Source of the DNA: Costus lasius
Taxonomy: Eukaryota > Streptophyta > Magnoliopsida > Zingiberales > Costaceae
Assembly: GCA_027563935.2 (NCBI GenBank)
Contig: CM050447.1
Coordinates: forward strand, 83,623,461 to 83,687,460
Direction: 5' to 3'
DNA length: 64,000 bases
The notes under the pieces were generated by a model that saw nothing but the letters and a program-made list of their open reading frames with translations, ran no database searches and was not told where the DNA came from. Numbering within the stretch: the first letter of the stretch is position 1; every line of letters begins with the position of its first letter. Of this stretch, positions 9,020-21,342 are shown in pieces. The translations under genes and the position numbers were made by a program.

Positions 9020-11238
9020 ATACCTGCAGCAACGAACACCACGAATTTCAATGTGCGATCCCTACTGGAACGCGAGAAGTTTGCTGGGCCGAACTTCTCA
9101 GACTGGTACGGACACCTTAAGATCGTTCTTAAGGCAGAGAGGAAACTGTATGTCCTCGAGACGGCGATACCGCCTCAACCCGCTCCGAACGCCGCAAGGG
9201 CGGTTCGTGAAGCTTATGAAAAGCATGTCAATGATAGCATTGATGTCGCTTGCCTGATGCTTGCGTCGATGACGCCACAGCTGCAGCGTCAGCATGAGGA
9301 TATGTCGGCTATTGATATTATAGCGAACCTCAAGCTGTTGTATGCTGCACAGGCGAGGACTGAACGCTATAATCTGACAAAACTTTTCTTTCAGAGCAAA
9401 CTGGCTGAAGGGAGTCCAGTGGGAGCTCATGTGCTCAAGATGATTGGGTACAAGGAGTCTCTAGAGAAACTGGGACATACCATCAATCAGGAGCTTGCTG
9501 TAGACATTATTCTGCAGTCTCTCCCGGCCTCTTTCGATGCGTTCATCATTAACTTTAATATGAACAAAATCGACTGTACTCCGGCAGAGATGCTGAACAT
9601 GCTCTTGACTACTGAGGAGACTCTGAAGGGAAAGCCTTCAACCTCTGTCTTGATGTTTCCTTCAAGGAACAAGAAGAAGGGGAAGAAGGGCAAAGCCCCA
9701 GTCAAGAACTACAACAAGGCTCTGAAGCAAAAGCTGAAGCGGTCAAAGGAATACAGATGTTTCCATTGTGGCCAACCAGGTCACTGGAAAAAGGACTGTA
9801 AAGCGCTCCAAGGAGTCAACAGGGGAAGCATTCCTTCTGGCTCAGGTATTTACGTGACGGAAGTCATGATTTCTTCTTCTTCTGTTTCATGGGTGTTGGA
9901 CACTGCATGTGGAGTTCACATTTGTTCAAATGTACAGGAACTCAAGAGAAGAAGACAGGTGGGACAGCATAAGGTGGACCTACGAGTTGGAAACGGGGCA
10001 CGGGTTGCTGCTGTTGCTGTAGGAGACTATTTCATCTCTTTGCCATCTGGACTTGTATTGGAACTAAACAATTGTTACTTTGTTCCCAGTATTACTAAAA
10101 ATATTATCTCTATTCCTGCTCTTGTTAGGAAAGGGTTTTCCTTTGAATGCAATATTTCAAAGTGTGTTTTATCTTATGATAATATTGTTTATGCTACTGG
10201 TTCAATTAACAATGGGTTATTCATGTTGGACATGGAATGTTCTATACAGCAAATTGATAATAAGAAAGCCAAGAATGCTGATGAAAGCACCTTGCTATGG
10301 CATAGTCGTTTAGGCCATATTAACAAGAAGCGCATTAAGCGGTTGCATGATCATGGACTGCTGGGATCATTCTCCTATGAGGAGATTGATACATGCAAAG
10401 CTTGTTTAATGGGTAAAATGACGAAGTCACCTTTTCCTAACAAAGGTCAAAGGGCTTCAGGTTTACTTGACCTTATACACAGTGATGTGTGTGGGCCATT
10501 TAGTAAACATGCCAGAGGTGGCTATCAGTACTTCATTACCTTTACTGATGATTTCAGTAGATATGGGTATGTCTATCTTATGAGACATAAAAGTGAATCT
10601 TTTGACAAGTTCAAAGAGTTCAAAAATGAAGTACAGAATCAGCTAGGCCGAAATATCAAGGCACTTCGTACTGATCGAGGTGGAGAATACCTAAGTCGAG
10701 AGTTTACTGACTATATGAAGGAGTGTGGGATTATCTCACAGCTCACTCCGCCAAGAACACCGCAATGGAATGGTGTGTCCGAGAGGAGGAATAGAACGTT
10801 ACTTGATATGGTTCGTTCTATGATGAGTCAGGCTACTCTTCCTTACTCCTTTTGGGGTTTTGCACTGGAAACAGCTGCAAAAGTACTAAACCGAGTGCCA
10901 TCCAAGGCAGTTTCAAAGACTCCATATGAGTTATGGTTTGGAAAATAGCCAAGCTTGACATTTATAAAGATCTGGGGATGCGAGGCTTATGTCAAAAAGC
11001 TCGCCTCTGGGAAACTGGAGAGCAGATCTGAGAAATGCATCTTTGTCGGATACCCTAAGGAAACTAAGGGTTATTATTTCTATGATCCCAGAGAGAACAA
11101 GGTATTTGTTGCTCGGACGGCCATATTTCTTGAGAAGGAGTTTCTTCTGCAAGAGGCCAGTGGGAGAGAAATAAAGCTGGATGAGAATCCAGATGAAGGA
11201 CAAAGTGGTCAAGTACAGTTGGATGAGCCTGAGCCGGT
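9020..11238 (+). pseudogene. Copia-1 Gag-protease-integrase polyprotein, 3' truncated, one internal stop
   Basis: The frame is open from the candidate acceptor at 9020. It has no good ATG near its start: the codon at 9041 is ACG where copy D has ATG at 48120, and the first listed start is a GTG at 9053. Gag (UBN2-type, about residues 1-220) is followed by a CCHC zinc knuckle (9757-9798). The protease motif is DTACG, with Asp at 9899 and Ala in place of the usual Gly. Integrase has the HHCC zinc region and its D, D, E residues near 10480, 10670 and 10780. A TAG at 10946-10948 interrupts the integrase C-terminal part; the frame then continues unchanged to the junction at 11238. With that one stop this was recently near-functional. 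Confidence 0.88.
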
Positions 11239-11250
11239 AGACATATGCAA

Positions 11251-11403
11251 GGGTACCTGCCACCACGCAATCCTTGCACTAGACATATGCAAGGCAACAG
11301 TTATATCAAAACCGATTCAAATTCATAAAATCCATAAAGGTACCTGCCACCAGGCAATACTTGCACTAGACATATGCAAGTTACAGGGTATATCAAAACC
11401 GAT
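11251..11403 (-). repeat. Tandem repeat, two units of about 87 bp
   Basis: The unit begins GGTACCTGCCACC and contains TTGCACTAGACATATGCAAG. A third, partial unit is cut at the junction with Copia-1 at 11239. Confidence 0.8.
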
Positions 11404-12084
11404 TGCACAGAATATACAACAAGCCGAAATTCAAAACAAAATCACAAAATCGATTTTATAAACTCATACCAAACACCGAAACCAGGCTGAAGCCCGCGGT
11501 GACACAAAAATCAAACTCATAAGACTGCCATAACTGGCAACATACTTCACATAGTTCACATAGTCTCATGATTCACATAGTTCATATAGTTTATGTTAAG
11601 GCCACAACCGGCCCCAAGAATTAAGCATAAAAATTCTTAAAACAGCAAACAGCATAATTATCCACGCCAAAGCACTCAAGACATGCGCCCCTGCTCTATG
11701 CCTGAAAATAGTGAGGGGTGAGCTACACAGCCCAGTGAGTGGATAGTCTAAATCGACCATCCATAACATACATTCAAAAATATAGGCAGATTATTTTTTT
11801 AAAATATTTAATAGAACATTATGTCAACATATAACAAAATAAAGAAACAGAAGTCATATAGACAGTTAAATGTACACACTAGCATATAACAAATTCAGGT
11901 TCTAGAGTTTTACTCTAACCCAATTAAACACATATATTCTAAACCAACTAAACACACCATACTTAATTAACCTAGTTGTCCAGCATATTCAGTAGTGACC
12001 AATATGGTCTAACCCGGCTTGGCCAAAGCACTGGGAGCTGCAAAATCTCGTGCAACACATAAACATGGATAGTGAGTAGAATCA

Positions 12085-12356
12085 AGAGGTGGCCCCCGTC
12101 AGGTCACGACGTGGCACTTTGCTCTATCACCCCATAACACATCAGAGTGATGACATCAAGAGGTGGCCCCTGTCTGATCAAGACATGGCACTTTGCGTCT
12201 TATATCACCCCGTCACATAAAAGAGTAATGACATCAAGAGGTGGCCCCTGTCTGATCAAGACATGGCACTTTGCGTCTTATATCACCCCATCACATAAAA
12301 GAGTAATGACATCAAGAGGTGGCCCCTGTCTGACCAAGACATGGCACTTTGCGTCA
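12085..12356 (-). repeat. Minisatellite, about 3.5 units of 77 bp
   Basis: Units share ATCAAGAGGTGGCCCC and CATGGCACTTTGCG. The middle units are nearly identical, and the first is more divergent. An ORF spanning the array (12147-12443) is only the repeat read through. Confidence 0.85.
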
Positions 12357-13194
12357 AAACCCGTTCTCCCAAAAGGTTCCTACTGGACAACAGACATATC
12401 TTATTTCATATTTCACAAAGGTGGACTCCTAAGTGTCAACTAGACTCTAGGATAGTCATCACAAAAATCATATCGGGCAGGCTGAACATCAACCCCCATC
12501 ACAAAAATCATAATAGGCAGGCCGAACATCAGCCCCCTCACATATCAAATACAGGGCTGAAATTCAAACCCTTCACATATCACATAAGGACTATCCTATG
12601 AGTACACTGTTACACTTAGCCATAGTCCTAACCAACACATAACACATAATATTCAAAATTCTCATAATCACATAATTTTCAAAAATCTCATAACCACATA
12701 ATGTTCACAATTTACATAACAACATAATATTCCAAAAATCACATAAACACCTAATATTTAAAAATCACATAATTACATAATATTAACAATCATATAATGT
12801 AGTGTGGTCCTTAGGTTTCATGCTGATTAGTTCAGTCAAACCTTACTAGGTTATCATCCAAATTTCTCAAACAATTTCTCAATAATGCAGTTAACAAGCA
12901 TCCATAAAAATTAACATAAAACTAAAACATGTAGTCATACAAACTATCCATAAAATTAACAAAAATTAAAACATGTATTCATACCAACTATTTTACAAAT
13001 CTCTACATATAAACCACGGTTAACATAACATACTATCTATTAAATTTTACACCTTGAATTAACATGAATTTCATGCTCAAACCATTGGTCTAAAACTTCC
13101 GAATTTCCATAATTTAATACCTTAAATTTCATATTACCAACTTTCGGATTTCATAAAGAAAATCATCTAAATTTCGGTTTTCATGCATATTATC

Positions 13195-13370
13195 AAGAAC
13201 ATCAAGATTTCGGTTTTCATGTTAACTACAAACATCAAATTCGGTTTTCATAAACAATTGTCAAGAACATCAAGATTTCGGTTTTTAGGTTAACTACAAA
13301 CATCAAATTCAGTTTTCATAAACAATTATCAAGAACATCAAGATTTCGGTTTTCATGAAGAACAAGAATA
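13195..13370 (-). repeat. Tandem repeat of about 64 bp, three units
   Basis: AAGAACATCAAGATTTCGG alternates with ACAAACATCAAATTC and TTCATAAACAATT. Looser copies of the TTCGGTTTTCAT core extend from 13140 to 13450. Confidence 0.75.
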
Positions 13371-14222
13371 TCTATTCGATTTCATGGAAAAATACCTTAG
13401 CTTTGGTTTTCATGAAGAACATATTAATTTCGGTTTCTATGTCCTAAATTCGGTTTTAACAAGATGAAAATTCCAACAACTCAAATGTATCATGTCACAA
13501 ACACCACTAAATTCATAAGTCAAACAAGACATTCCACTCACCTTGAACCGAGAACACAAGGTGAAAAACCCTTCCAAAAATTCGTCTAAGGCTTTGAAAG
13601 ATGCCACCAAACACCAAGGAATAATTCGCCAAAGGGGAAGAGATGGAGAAATCACCAAAAATCGCCTCAAGAGCTCTTCAAGAATCGCCTAAGTTCCTCA
13701 AGAAGTCGCCAAGTTCTTCAAGCCGTCGCCCAAGGTTTCTTTCAAGCCAAAAAATCGCCAACACTCTACCCTAACCGAAATTACCTACTTAAATTTCGGT
13801 TTTTAACTCTTAACCCATTAACCCATTAATTCAATTCGGGTTTAATCCATTTAATTAATAATTTGAATTTTAAAACCCAATTAGTTTAAACCCATTAATT
13901 CAACCATTAACTTAACGAAAATCCAATAAGGTCTAATTAATTAACTTACAACTTACAACCCATAAATCCTAATTAATTTATTATGAACAACCAATAATAA
14001 TTCATCATAAATTAACAGCCAATAATCAAATAAATAATCTCTAATTAATTTACAATAAATTAACAACCAATAAACTCAAATCAAATAATTACAAATTAAC
14101 AATCAATAAGCCAGTTAATTAGCATCCAATAATTTTATTTAAATCATAATAAAATATCACAGCTAATGATTTTATTTAAATCTAAATAATGCTTACCAGG
14201 ACTCAAGATCCTTGGATCTTAC

Positions 14223-14681
14223 ACAATCCAACTTAACCCAAGGTCAAATGAGGCTAACCATAGTTAGTTTTGGTTAATATGCCAAAAATAAAGTTTATCT
14301 TCAATACGTTTCTTCCATGTCATCAGGCCCATTAGCGCTGATGAAATCTCCCAAATAGATCTGAGTTATGAAATAACTCGATCCTAAGGCTATTCGATCA
14401 ATACGAAAACTCGAGCATCAAGGTGTGCGACCCTGTAGGTTCCTCTGACGTTGGCAGTGATGAACTTAGGTCATCACAAGCAGTGAGTGGCACCTAGCAG
14501 TGCATCGCTGCTACCAAAGTCTTCGGAATGGATATCGACATCGACATCCCCATCATCGCAATAAGGTACTAATGCATTATAGTCCTTTTGCCAAACTGAT
14601 ATCTGATTGGACAAGTGTGTCACCACTTGCTTTCACCCAATCTCATGGTCATGACTAAATCAGGTTTTCACCTGGGTTTAA
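14223..14681 (-). repeat. Copia-2 LTR fragment, minus strand
   Basis: Its reverse complement matches the middle of the Copia-2 LTR (about 56730-57110). The shared parts include the blocks around GGGTCGCACA, the stretch on the cycle of ATGACTGGGTTCATCAC and the CCCAGGTGAAA edge. Both ends are cut, by the unassigned LTR block on the left and by Athila-2 on the right. It may be the remainder of the 3' LTR of the same minus-strand element as copy E. Confidence 0.75.
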
Positions 14682-16550
14682 TGTTGTGTCCGCAAGTGCA
14701 TGGATACTCGAAGTAATAAAAAGATATCGAATCATAGAGACCTCGTTTGTCAAGTATCGAATAATCGATTTCTCACTAGCTAGGCAATCGAAAATAACCA
14801 AGGCAAGCGATCGGAACTACATGAAAAAGTCAGAGAGAGAGAGAAACTGGGACTACGGTTTCATCCACCTTAATTTCAATGACTAGATCTAAATAAGTGT
14901 TCATCAGTCTAATTTTATTATGATAAAAATATTATTTACTTCATAAATAAATTATCCCGCTTTCACACAGACAATTTACAAAGAACCAATTCTCACTTTC
15001 GCACAGGATCTATTCAATGCTAAAGATAAGTAAATCATTGACAAAGAACTCAAAGATCACTTTCGTGCATCCAAATCCTAAGTCAATCATCTCAAGATAA
15101 AACTACATACTTTCATACTATAATTTTCACAGATTCTACTTAAGGTCCTCCAACTATCCGATACTTGATTTCTCACAGTATCATCATGTTTATTTCAATA
15201 ACTCAATCCTAGATTCAGCTTATCAACATGACAATATACTTCTAAAATCAAGAAATAAGAACAAACCTAATTTCTTACGATGAGTTCCTAACATTCAATT
15301 TTAGGGTTCCAAGTTTTCGCAAATAACTTTTCAGTCCATATCACAAAAACTATAAATTATGCTGGTAAAATGAATCTAAGGAGAATTAAAGGCAATCGTC
15401 ACATAAGTAGAATTATCATATTAAAATTATCTTGACGAAATAAAAGTCATCTAGTCATAAGAAATTAAGGGGATTATACCCCATGTCCCATGAATTGTTT
15501 AAGCTAGCATAGTTGAAGAATTACAATGAACCATTGTTTCAAAGGATTAGAAATCAAAAGGAAAGTGGAAATCAAATAACAGCATGGCTGTAATAAAAAT
15601 TACAGCCGTAATTTTACTCTAGAAGGTGCGATGAAAAGTGCTGGTGACGCTTCCTTTGTCGATTTATCCTCCGATTGATCCCCTTTTGCTCTAAAACTTC
15701 TGGACTATGTTATCTTCCTCTAGGCACAGCTTCCCCTCAAATTTCTCGGCCGGAGATGCACTGTATGCTTTCCGGCGGTGAAACCTAGGGTGACGGCTCA
15801 AATCTCAATTTCTCTCTCGATCGTGGATGAAAATTGGCACTTTTCGTGTATCCCTGTTCTCTTCGGCATGATGAGTATTTATCTTTTTACGGATTTGAAA
15901 TTGATGGTCTGGATCATCCGCAATCGTCCGTGCAAGAATCGGGCTTCAAGTAGTTTGTGAAAATTGCAATTCCAGGTCATAATTATGGCTGTGGTTTTGA
16001 TTACGGTAGTGCCGTAATTTATGCAAAGTTTTTTGTACAAAAATCGACTAGGATTACAGCCCGTGATATCCATTACGGCAGTGCCGTAATTCTCAAAAAA
16101 TCTTTCAAGTTAGAATTGGACTGAAATTATGGCCCATAATATTGTTTACGGCCGGGCCGTAATATGTGTAAAACTTTCTGTATAAAAATCACCCCAAATT
16201 ACGGCAGTGTTCTGAAATTACAGTAGTGCCGTGGTTTGTTCTGTAGGTTCAGTGAAACCACGGTACCGTAATATTAATTACGGCACTACCGTAATTTGGT
16301 CTGAAGCCTTGATTTGCGTGAAAATTGACATGTAATCTTTTCTTGATGATGGGGATTCTTCTATGCATCAGAATTTGCTTGAAAACACCTAAAAATAGTG
16401 CATTTTTACCTGAAAATTATCAAAAACCAAAAAAGGTGTAGATTCTGCAATATTTGATAAATAAGACATAAAAATAAGGAAAAGAGCATGAATATGACAC
16501 AAAAGACCTATCAAATGGCATAAAATTTATTATAAATTTTCGTGTCATCA
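14682..16550 (-). repeat. Athila-2 3' LTR
   Basis: On the minus strand the LTR begins TGATGACACG at 16550 and ends GACACAACA at 14682, 1869 bp. A purine-rich, degenerate polypurine region containing CTTGAGGACAAGC lies just outside at 16551-16600; this motif is typical next to Athila 3' LTRs. The end resembles the end of the Athila-1 LTR (CTTGCGGA core). The exact TG at the left could also be 14685. Confidence 0.8.
15586..16310 (-). repeat. Palindromic repeats (TTACGGnnnnnCCGTAA) in the Athila-2 LTR
   Basis: At least five units spaced about 70-80 bases each contain ATTACGGYAGTGCCGTAAT or a variant, followed by an AAAACTTTCTGTACAAAAATC-like spacer. Changes in one arm are often mirrored in the other. 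The same unit recurs at 51830-52380. Confidence 0.75.
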
Positions 16551-18023
16551 AATACATAAGGCTCAAACTTTGCTTGTCCTCAAGCAAAATGAAAAATTGA
16601 TCAAAGGAAAAGACTTTCTTATGAATAATAAAATTCTAAAATACAATCACCAATGAAAACTTTCACCAATTGCTTCACAAAATTTCAAATAAACATATCA
16701 TCCTTTGAATTCAATCCTCAAGATCTACAACTTGATCAAATAAAACTTCGCAACTCGTATATAAATAGAATTTTAATCTCAATATTTCACTCAGTTTCAG
16801 TTCAAACCTATCATACTTTTGTTTACAAGAATAGTATTTCCTAGATCTTTTTCCACTTAGAAATTTTTTTGTTCCTCCCTTTTATGTATCGTTTACATTC
16901 TCTAATTCGATTACCACCTTTTTTTCTGGTGACGAAGTTAGAGTACATTGATCACATAATCAATGTAATAGAACTCATATCCAAAGATAGCGGAGTTAAT
17001 ATGAAATGATTTCTCTCATGGTATGTACCCACATAGATACATGCTTTTTTCTTTGGACTTCAACTCTTAACTTAGGTACCACTGCAAATCAATACGGTGC
17101 CAAGACGAGGAGTTATTCTCTTGATTTTTCTTTTTCTCTCATTTTGACTTCAACCCATGTCTTTGGTACCACTGCCAATTTTTTCGCTGTGCCAAGTAAG
17201 GGAGTCATCACTCTCTTTATTTGGATCATGGAATCTTTCTTCCCAACAAATAGGAGATAGGATGAACATCAACTAAATTAATCAATCAATATCAATTCAA
17301 AAATCATACTCATATGCTAATTTTATTTAAAGAAGTAGTTTCACTTTTTAAACCAAATTCATCAAATAACATGTTCACCCAAAATTTTATTCATCAATCA
17401 ATGAAAAATTCCAAGAGAAATAAATTCAACACAATAGGTTTAGTCCTAATCACAGGCATAAACTCATTCATCATCAAGAGAATCATTTTATCAATATAAG
17501 TTTCTCAAAAACAAATTACACCACAAGATAATAATAACAAGAGGGAATCACATACATTTAATAGTAAAACTATACATTCAATTATGCATCAAAATACACC
17601 TAAACAAGGTGCTCAATCTCAAGCATATCATCAAATATCATACAACTCAATTGCATCAATATCAAAAATTCAAACTCAGAATATATCAGTATAACCCAAT
17701 CGAATCAATATCAATATCTGAATATCCTACAACCCAATCGAATGATGAAGCAGTCAAGTAGGAACAAGGCAAAATAGCATGGGCAGACACAACGAGTTTG
17801 GAAGAGTCATCCTTCCAAAACTCTACTCATCATCATCTGATCTAATCTCCTCGGTGTCCTCAGTAGGTGCGTCCATAGGATCATCCTACTGCACTTCCTG
17901 ATCTCCACCGTAGACTCCACCTCTCCTAGTGTCCTCAAAACCAAAACGGTCATATAAGAAATTTCCCATCTCTTCCATGTAGTTTTCCAGCCCTTCAACA
18001 TCGTGGTGTAGATGATTCATGGA
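16551..18023 (-). pseudogene. Athila-2 3' internal region with C-terminus of the Athila ORF
   Basis: The right 250 bases (18023 down to about 17815) encode the tail of the Athila-specific ORF on the minus strand: an acidic stretch ending in an EEIRSDDDE-like terminus, with one in-frame stop near 17880. It continues in frame from the part at 50062. The rest, down to the LTR, is AT-rich non-coding sequence with nothing recognisable except the purine-rich LTR border. Confidence 0.65.
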
Positions 18024-18028
18024 GTCAG
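18024..18028 (+). repeat. Target-site duplication of Athila-1, left copy
   Basis: gtcag here matches atcag at 50057-50061 in four of five bases. Removing Athila-1 and one copy restores the reading frame of the Athila-2 ORF, which supports both the boundaries and the single-base change. Confidence 0.75.
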
Positions 18029-18786
18029 TGATAGCTTTCTGCAAGTGCACGGAATTATCGAACTAATAAAAATATATCGTTCCCAACGAGGATTACGTAG
18101 TTAAGTATTGACTTTTTGACTTGTTTAAATCCAGGCAAAACAATTGAGTGGTTATGCTAAACTTCTAAGCACGAACAATTCTAAAGCAGCGTTTGAGAGG
18201 GTTCAAGGTTTTTAGAGAATCAGGATTTCTAGGTTTCACCACACTGACTATTATGAATCTCTTAAAGATAACGCAATCAATAGAAAATATCTATCATGAA
18301 AAAAACTTTTCCTAATGTGCATATCACCTCCTCTCGGAGTGTAATACGGTATTTAATTAAGTTAACTCCCTACTCTTGTTACAGTTAACTTAACTAAACC
18401 CATTAAGTTCTATGAAAAATTGTTTAGATCCTTCAGACGAATCCAACCTACTCTCGTGATTGGATTCGAAGGTTCAATTGGAATAGATCGGACGTTGCGA
18501 TTCACCTCTCAGTCCTTCTCGCAATGTCAAAAGCGCAATTATATGTGGCCAGGGTATATTACGGAATAAACACAACTTCAATCAAATCATGATAATAAAT
18601 TCGTATAAAAAGAGTATAAATATTAATTTATAAAAGTCAGTGGGCTAAACCCTAAATCCTGAAACAAGGATCTACTCATTCATGTTCTTAAGGAAATACA
18701 TGTTTGTACGATGAACAAGTATAGATCTAGTAAAAATAGCAAAGAATTCACTAAGACAACAATAAAACCGGTTTCCCCTTGATATG
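18029..18786 (-). repeat. Athila-1 3' LTR, partial
   Basis: It matches 48571 to about 49330 of the 5' LTR, starting TGATAGCTTTC on the plus strand (LTR end CTATCA on the minus strand). It breaks off after GATATGGAGAT, where Tat LTR sequence begins. The missing half of the LTR is not found elsewhere in the window. Confidence 0.88.
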
Positions 18787-19188
18787 GAGATAGAAAGCGG
18801 TCGGGCCAGTCGATAAAAAAAGAGAAGACAACGAAAAATAAAAAAAACTGACACACGCATATAGGAATGCAAGCAAATATATCAGCCAAATCCCACCAAA
18901 TCAGCCAAATCCCACCAAATGGTCTGCAGACAAGACAGGACGAAAAAATCAATCAAAAAAAAAATCAAAAGAAGATATGGCAATGGGCAGAGAAGCTGTC
19001 AAACAAGGGAAGGAAGGTCAGTTCTCAACCAATAAAGGAATGGTTGGAGCTGACGAAGGAGAAGAAATGGAAAACCCTCATAGCAATTAAAAAAAAAAAA
19101 TCAAATCGAAGAAGCACAAAAAAAAAAGAGAGAAAAGAAGGAAGAAAGCCAGCTGTTAAAGAGGATCATTTCATTGGGCTGAGCGGCT

Positions 19189-19194
19189 TATAAA
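19189..19194 (+). promoter_or_regulatory. TATA box in the Tat 5' LTR
   Basis: TATAAA in the context GGCTTATAAAGGGG; the identical site in the 3' LTR is 36609-36614. No competing TATA box was seen. Transcription would start about 30 bases downstream and leave a leader of about 3 kb that includes the hairpin array. Confidence 0.6.
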
Positions 19195-21318
19195 GGGGAG
19201 AGGGGGTGCATCAAAAAAAAAACAGCATCGCAATACAAAAAGAAGGAAAAGAAGAAGCAGAAGAAGGTAAACGAGGAACACACACCCTCTCTCGATCTTC
19301 GTTTTCTTGTTTAGGCTTCATGGTCGCATTAAGTGGCCTGGCAACACAAAGAACACACACACACACACTCTCTCGATCGCTGGTTTCTTTTAGGCTTCAT
19401 GGTCGCATTAAGTGGCCTGGCACCACGAAGAACATATACTCTCTCAATCGTTGGTTTTCTTAGGCTTCATGGTCGCATTAAGCGACCTGGCACCACAATG
19501 AAGCACACACGCATACTCTCCCACATGATTTCTATCGTTTCTTAGGCCTAAGATGCATTAAGCATCCTATGGTGTCACGCTGAATGAAAAGGAGCGAAGT
19601 GCCAAAAGAAAGGAGGAGAATGAGGCCGTCACATAGAACAAAAAAAAATGAAAGGCAGAAAAGGCAAATAAAAGACTGTGAGAGGCAGAAGAAGCAAAAG
19701 AGGGGAAAACATGCGAGAAGCGAGGGGGAAATGACACAAGAGAATAAACAAAAAAAAGAGGAGAGGAGGTTGCCCGAGCTGAAGGGACGAAGATTTCTTC
19801 TCATGCCAAAACACAGTTAAAACGAGAGTAAGAGTAAAAAAAATCATGAACTGAAGAAGATGTGCGGAGAAGACGTGGGTAAAAAAAATGATAATGAGTA
19901 CCTGTTTGAGTCCTCTGCTGCTCTTCTTGTCTTCTTCAGAACTAGATATGCAATAAGCAAAGTCCGATTATTCCACGCTGCTGTAAGATGAGGATCGTAA
20001 GGAAAGAATCAAACTTTTGGGAGAGATGCTGCGAACCCAAAAAGGGGGAAGTAAAGAAGATCCCTTACAGAAGTTCACAAACACATTTCAGCACGCTGGA
20101 AGATCACCCGAGTATAAAAATAACGAAGAACGCCCCTCAGCCACCAACTTTCAAACTCCGGTGGAACAATAAAAATTAGTCCTAAAAAAAGGGGGGAGGG
20201 TGAATGAGAAGGGAAGGAAACAAAAATTTCGATCCAAACGTCAAAATAAATTCGATACTAATAGATCTGTGTCTAACTACATCCGACCCGAAATGCGAAA
20301 TTCGACCGAACTTACCTCAGCTACCGTAAGCCCTGAATCTGGAATCCGAACGTAACGCACAAGGCCCCCGGGCAGACAAACTACGGCGACAGTTGCATCG
20401 TCACCATCACCACTTCCGTCTGTATCGCCCCACCCTCGACGAAGCCTCTTGGCCGGCTACCTAAGGGATGACAAGCCGACTGCCGACAAAACTATTGATG
20501 GGGATAAAAAAATTCAGAATGTCAGAATAAAAAAAAACCATACGTGAGAATAAAATCAAAAAAAGGGAACTCCATAGCCAAACATGAAATTTGATGAAAG
20601 CTTCACCTTGGTAAAAGTTTGCTCTCACCACCCATCTAGTACGACTCGGGTCCACCGGCCACCAGCCGAAAGGGAATCGGGCAGATGCCTCTTCGCTTCC
20701 CGAGGCCTTCGCTGTCGTTGTCTCCATGATCTTTCCCTACTCCCAGCAAGGTTTCAATGGCATCTTGACGCCGTTCTCTCCATGAACGGACCACTGGATC
20801 AACGTGTTCTTCCCTGCGGATGAGTGATACTTTTCCCTCTACTCTTCCTAGGGTTCTGATCAGACGGCGGATCAGACGGCGGGTTTGCGTTCTCTAGAAC
20901 AAGCTCCGCCGATCGCCTCCTTTTCCTCGCCTGGCCTTTGGCGTCATCTCTCCCGAATCAGCCCTGCCACCGCCTAGTATGAACCGCCACAAGTAGATTC
21001 GACGCAGCCGACACCCGAGGAAGAAACGCCGGCAGGCACCTCCCCACCCCCACTTCCTCTCACCTGCTTCTCCACTACGATGCCAACCAACTCGCTGCTG
21101 TCTCCCGAAGACTCGGCCACCAGGAGCTGGGTTAGGTCAAAAGAGTAAAGTTAAGGAATATTACGACATAAGAGGCGTGATATGCTGCCCATGTAAAATC
21201 CTGCTTCCAACTCAAGAATGTTATGTGTGCGATGCCAAAAATAAAATGACGTCAATGTCGGCATCATTTTTTCCAATCGCCCCAGATTAGCTCAAGAGGT
21301 GTCTGGCTATGTGATTGA

Positions 21319-21342
21319 CCCCCCCCCCCCCCCCCCCCCCCC
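21319..21342 (+). repeat. Poly-C tract in the Tat 5' LTR
   Basis: Twenty-four consecutive C bases followed by GGAATTC. In the 3' LTR the tract is 19 C, then G and CC (38786-38807). The length may be affected by sequencing or assembly error. Confidence 0.8.

Larger units (their letters stand above)
5535..11238 (+). mobile_element. Copia-1 copy C, 5' LTR to integrase tail (3' truncated)
   Basis: This is the best-preserved Copia-1 copy here. In order it has the 5' LTR, initiator-Met-type primer-binding site, a leader of about 1.8 kb, and gag-protease-integrase in one frame with a single TAG. It is cut off in the acidic linker after integrase, where an unrelated LTR-like block starts. Reverse transcriptase, RNase H and the 3' LTR are missing from the window. 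Confidence 0.9.
11239..14222 (-). repeat. Unassigned LTR-like block, probably a minus-strand Gypsy LTR, left-truncated
   Basis: Read on the minus strand, the block starts TGTAAGATCC at 14222, like a chromovirus (Tekay/Del-type) LTR, and is very AT-rich at first. It has no long ORF. Its other end breaks off abruptly at the Copia-1 integrase junction, so no matching terminus or target duplication can be seen. It carries three separate tandem repeats. Assignment to Gypsy rests on the terminal sequence and size only. Confidence 0.45.

Noticed and set aside
9053..9055. GTG as the true Gag start of copy C
   Set aside because: The frame is open upstream to the splice acceptor, copy D has an ATG further upstream, and plants rarely start at GTG.
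12085..12356. CRISPR-like repeats
   Set aside because: Units are contiguous and about 77 bp long, with no unique spacers and no cas genes; this is plant DNA.
12147..12443. 98-codon ORF with repeats
   Set aside because: It is the minisatellite read in one frame.
19584..19820. Lys/Glu/Arg-rich ORF in the Tat LTR
   Set aside because: It is low-complexity purine-rich sequence with the opposite strand equally open; no domain.
21319..21342. Poly-C tract as a biological switch
   Set aside because: Length differs between LTRs and such tracts are prone to sequencing error.
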